DNA from: Halorubrum sodomense
GTDB taxonomy: Archaea; Halobacteriota; Halobacteria; Halobacteriales; Haloferacaceae
Reading direction: 5' to 3'
DNA: 64,000 nt
NCBI RefSeq assembly: GCF_900111935.1
Contig: NZ_FOYN01000002.1
Coordinates: 744,001-808,000, forward strand
Shown here: positions 62,234 through 64,000 of the stretch, piece after piece
Numbering within the stretch: the first letter of the stretch is position 1
Layout: the number at the start of each line of letters is the position of its first letter
Position numbers and translations under genes: made by a program
Notes under the pieces: generated by a model
Database searches by the model: none
What the model was told of the DNA's origin: nothing
Seen by the model: the letters and a program-made list of their open reading frames with translations, nothing else

Positions 62234-64000
62234 ATGGAGTTCGCCGCGCTGGCGGAACGGGCGGAAGGGGTGGCCGCGAACGACGGCGACATCGAGACGA
62301 CCCTCGCCGTCGCAGAGCTGCTCGCGGACGCCGGCGCCGCGGGAGGCGTTGAGGGCGACGGCCCGACCGACGACCTCCCCGTCGTCGTTCGGTTCCTCCT
62401 CGGACGCGTCTTCCCGGCCCACGACACCCGGACCCTCGACGTCGGGCCGGCGCGCTGCCGCGAGGCGATCGCCCGCGCCGCGGGCCCGAACGTCTCCGCG
62501 GCCGACGTCGAAGACCGCCTCGCGGAGCGCGGCGAGATCGGCGCCGTCGCGGCCGCGTACGACTTCGGCGGGCAGCGGGGACTCGCCGCGTTCGGGAGCG
62601 GCCGCGACGCGCTCACCGCGGCCGCGGTCGACGAGGCGCTTCGCGGGCTGGCGGCCGAGAGCGGCGACGGGAGCGAGTCGCGCAAGGAGGACGCGCTGTT
62701 CGGGCTGTTCACTCGGTGTTCACCGAGCGAGGCGGCGTTCCTCGCCCGACTCGTCCTCGGCGAGATGCGGCTCGGCGTCGGCGAGGGGACGGTCCGGGAC
62801 GCGATCGCGGAGGCGTTCCTCGCGTCGCCCGGGGGGTCCGAGGCGGAGTCAGACGCGGAGGACGAGCCCGAACTCCGCGCGTCCGCGGAAGCGGTCGCGG
62901 CCGTCGAGCGCGCGCTCCAGGTGACGAACGACTACGGCCGGGTGGCGGTGCGCGCCCGCGACGAGGGGACCGCTGGCCTCCGCGGGGAGTCGCTTCGCGT
63001 CGGCCGGCCGGTCCAGGCGATGCTCGCGCAGGCGGGCACCGCGGTCGACGCCGTCGACTCCTTCGGCGAGGTCGCCGTCGAGACGAAGTTCGACGGCGCT
63101 CGCGTCCAGGTCCACTACGCGCCGGCCGACGCCGGGCCGGGGAGAACCGAGGGGCTCGGGCCGCGGCTCTACTCGCGGAACATGGACGACGTGACCGGGG
63201 CGCTCCCGGAGATCGTCGAGTACGTCGCCGATCGCGTCGACGTCCCGATCATCCTCGACGGTGAGGTCGTCGCGGTCGACGACGACGGCGACCCGCTCCC
63301 GTTCCAGGAGGTGCTCCGTCGGTTCCGGCGGAAGCACGACGTCGACCGCATGCGCGACGCCGTCTCGCTGCGCTTTCACGCCTTCGACTGCCTCCACGCC
63401 GACGGCGACGACCTGCTCGATCGCCCCCTCCGCGACCGCCACGACCGGCTCCGGGCGGTCCTGTCCGACGCGGCCGCGGACCTCACGCTCGCGGATGACC
63501 CGGAAGCCGTCGCGGCCGAGGAGCGGGCCGCCCTCGACGCGGGCCACGAAGGGGTCATGCTGAAGAATCCCGAGGCGGCGTACACCCCCGGCGACCGCGG
63601 GCGCGACTGGCTGAAGCGCAAGCCGGACGTGGAGACGCTCGACGCGGTCGTCGTCGGCGCCGAGTGGGGCGAAGGGCGCCGCGCGGAGCTGTTCGGCACG
63701 TTCCTGCTCGCGGTTCGCGCGGACGACACCGACCCCGACGGCGACGACCCCGCGCCCGCGGGCTACGCCACGGTCGGCAAGGTGGCCACGGGGATCACCG
63801 ACGAGGCGCTCGCGGACCTCACGGAGCGGCTGGAGCCGCAGGTCGTCGACGAGGCGGGGACGACGGTCGCGTTCGACCCCGAACTGGTGGTCGAGGTGGG
63901 CTACGAGGAGATCCAGACCTCCCCGACGTACTCGGCCGGCTACGCCCTCCGCTTCCCCCGGTTCGTCGGCGTCCGCGAGGACAAGGGCGTCGACGACGCC
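62234..64000 (+). CDS. ligA: ATP-dependent DNA ligase, 3' end outside the window
   Basis: Archaeal LigI-type ligase, at least 589 residues seen, cut by the window end. N-terminal DNA-binding domain, then the AMP-accepting lysine in VAVETKFDGARVQVHY, further nucleotidyltransferase motifs in LYSRNMDDVTG, IILDGEVVAVD, GHEGVMLKNPEAAYTPG and DWLKRKPD, and the OB-fold domain up to RFPRFVGVREDKG. Joins Okazaki fragments at replication. The ATG at 62234 is preceded at 27 bases by CTTTTGC. Confidence 0.95.
   Translation, partial: MEFAALAERAEGVAANDGDIETTLAVAELLADAGAAGGVEGDGPTDDLPVVVRFLLGRVFPAHDTRTLDVGPARCREAIARAAGPNVSAADVEDRLAERGEIGAVAAAYDFGGQRGLAAFGSGRDALTAAAVDEALRGLAAESGDGSESRKEDALFGLFTRCSPSEAAFLARLVLGEMRLGVGEGTVRDAIAEAFLASPGGSEAESDAEDEPELRASAEAVAAVERALQVTNDYGRVAVRARDEGTAGLRGESLRVGRPVQAMLAQAGTAVDAVDSFGEVAVETKFDGARVQVHYAPADAGPGRTEGLGPRLYSRNMDDVTGALPEIVEYVADRVDVPIILDGEVVAVDDDGDPLPFQEVLRRFRRKHDVDRMRDAVSLRFHAFDCLHADGDDLLDRPLRDRHDRLRAVLSDAAADLTLADDPEAVAAEERAALDAGHEGVMLKNPEAAYTPGDRGRDWLKRKPDVETLDAVVVGAEWGEGRRAELFGTFLLAVRADDTDPDGDDPAPAGYATVGKVATGITDEALADLTERLEPQVVDEAGTTVAFDPELVVEVGYEEIQTSPTYSAGYALRFPRFVGVREDKGVDDA

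Overview
The window is a gene-dense, GC-rich stretch of a haloarchaeal chromosome. The evidence is the very acidic proteins, a Tat-type lipoprotein, archaeal complex I without NuoEFG, AglJ-type glycosylation, archaeal 7S RNA and SRP19, KorAB in place of a 2-oxoglutarate dehydrogenase, and TATA-like boxes lying about 27 bases before most start codons. The style resembles Halorubrum or a close relative; that placement is an impression, not a measurement.

Layout. 49-6587 (minus) is a complete five-gene peptide/nickel-type ABC importer operon. 7031-12034 holds AglJ, an orphan CheY, an AbrB/PhoU regulator and several small haloarchaeal genes. 12035-12785 is unexplained. 12786-17171 holds a presenilin-type intramembrane protease, a PUA protein, an HD hydrolase and a HAD enzyme. 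17491-23810 is a lysine (diaminopimelate) operon, dapA-dapB-dapD-lysA-dapF-dapE. 23839-27629 holds a NYN-domain protein, an AI-2E transporter-family protein, a divergent tubulin/FtsZ-like protein and a duplicated-domain protein. 27726-29960 is purK and purE. 30626-41000 is an 11-gene complex I cluster with NuoC and NuoD fused and NuoJ split. 41139-43980 holds a zinc ribbon protein, gar1, srp19 and a histidine kinase. 44255-50663 is alaS, a hydrolase-like protein, a glutamine amidotransferase and a PIN-ATPase-KH protein. 50842-59389 holds citrate synthase, an acyl-CoA dehydrogenase, a geranylgeranyl reductase, korAB, an FNR-type flavoprotein and an aldo/keto reductase. 60582-60882 is the SRP 7S RNA. 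62234 to the end is a DNA ligase cut by the window edge.

The most interesting non-genic signal is a family of four dispersed intergenic elements (about 300-440 bp, at 13.8, 28.9, 30.1 and 61.0 kb). They share conserved boxes and TTTATAA-type ends. Three paired stems keep perfect or near-perfect complementarity while their sequence changes completely between copies. They come as two short and two long copies. One copy lies between purK and purE, another carries a triplicated left end. They do not keep a reading frame and I do not recognise them as a described family.
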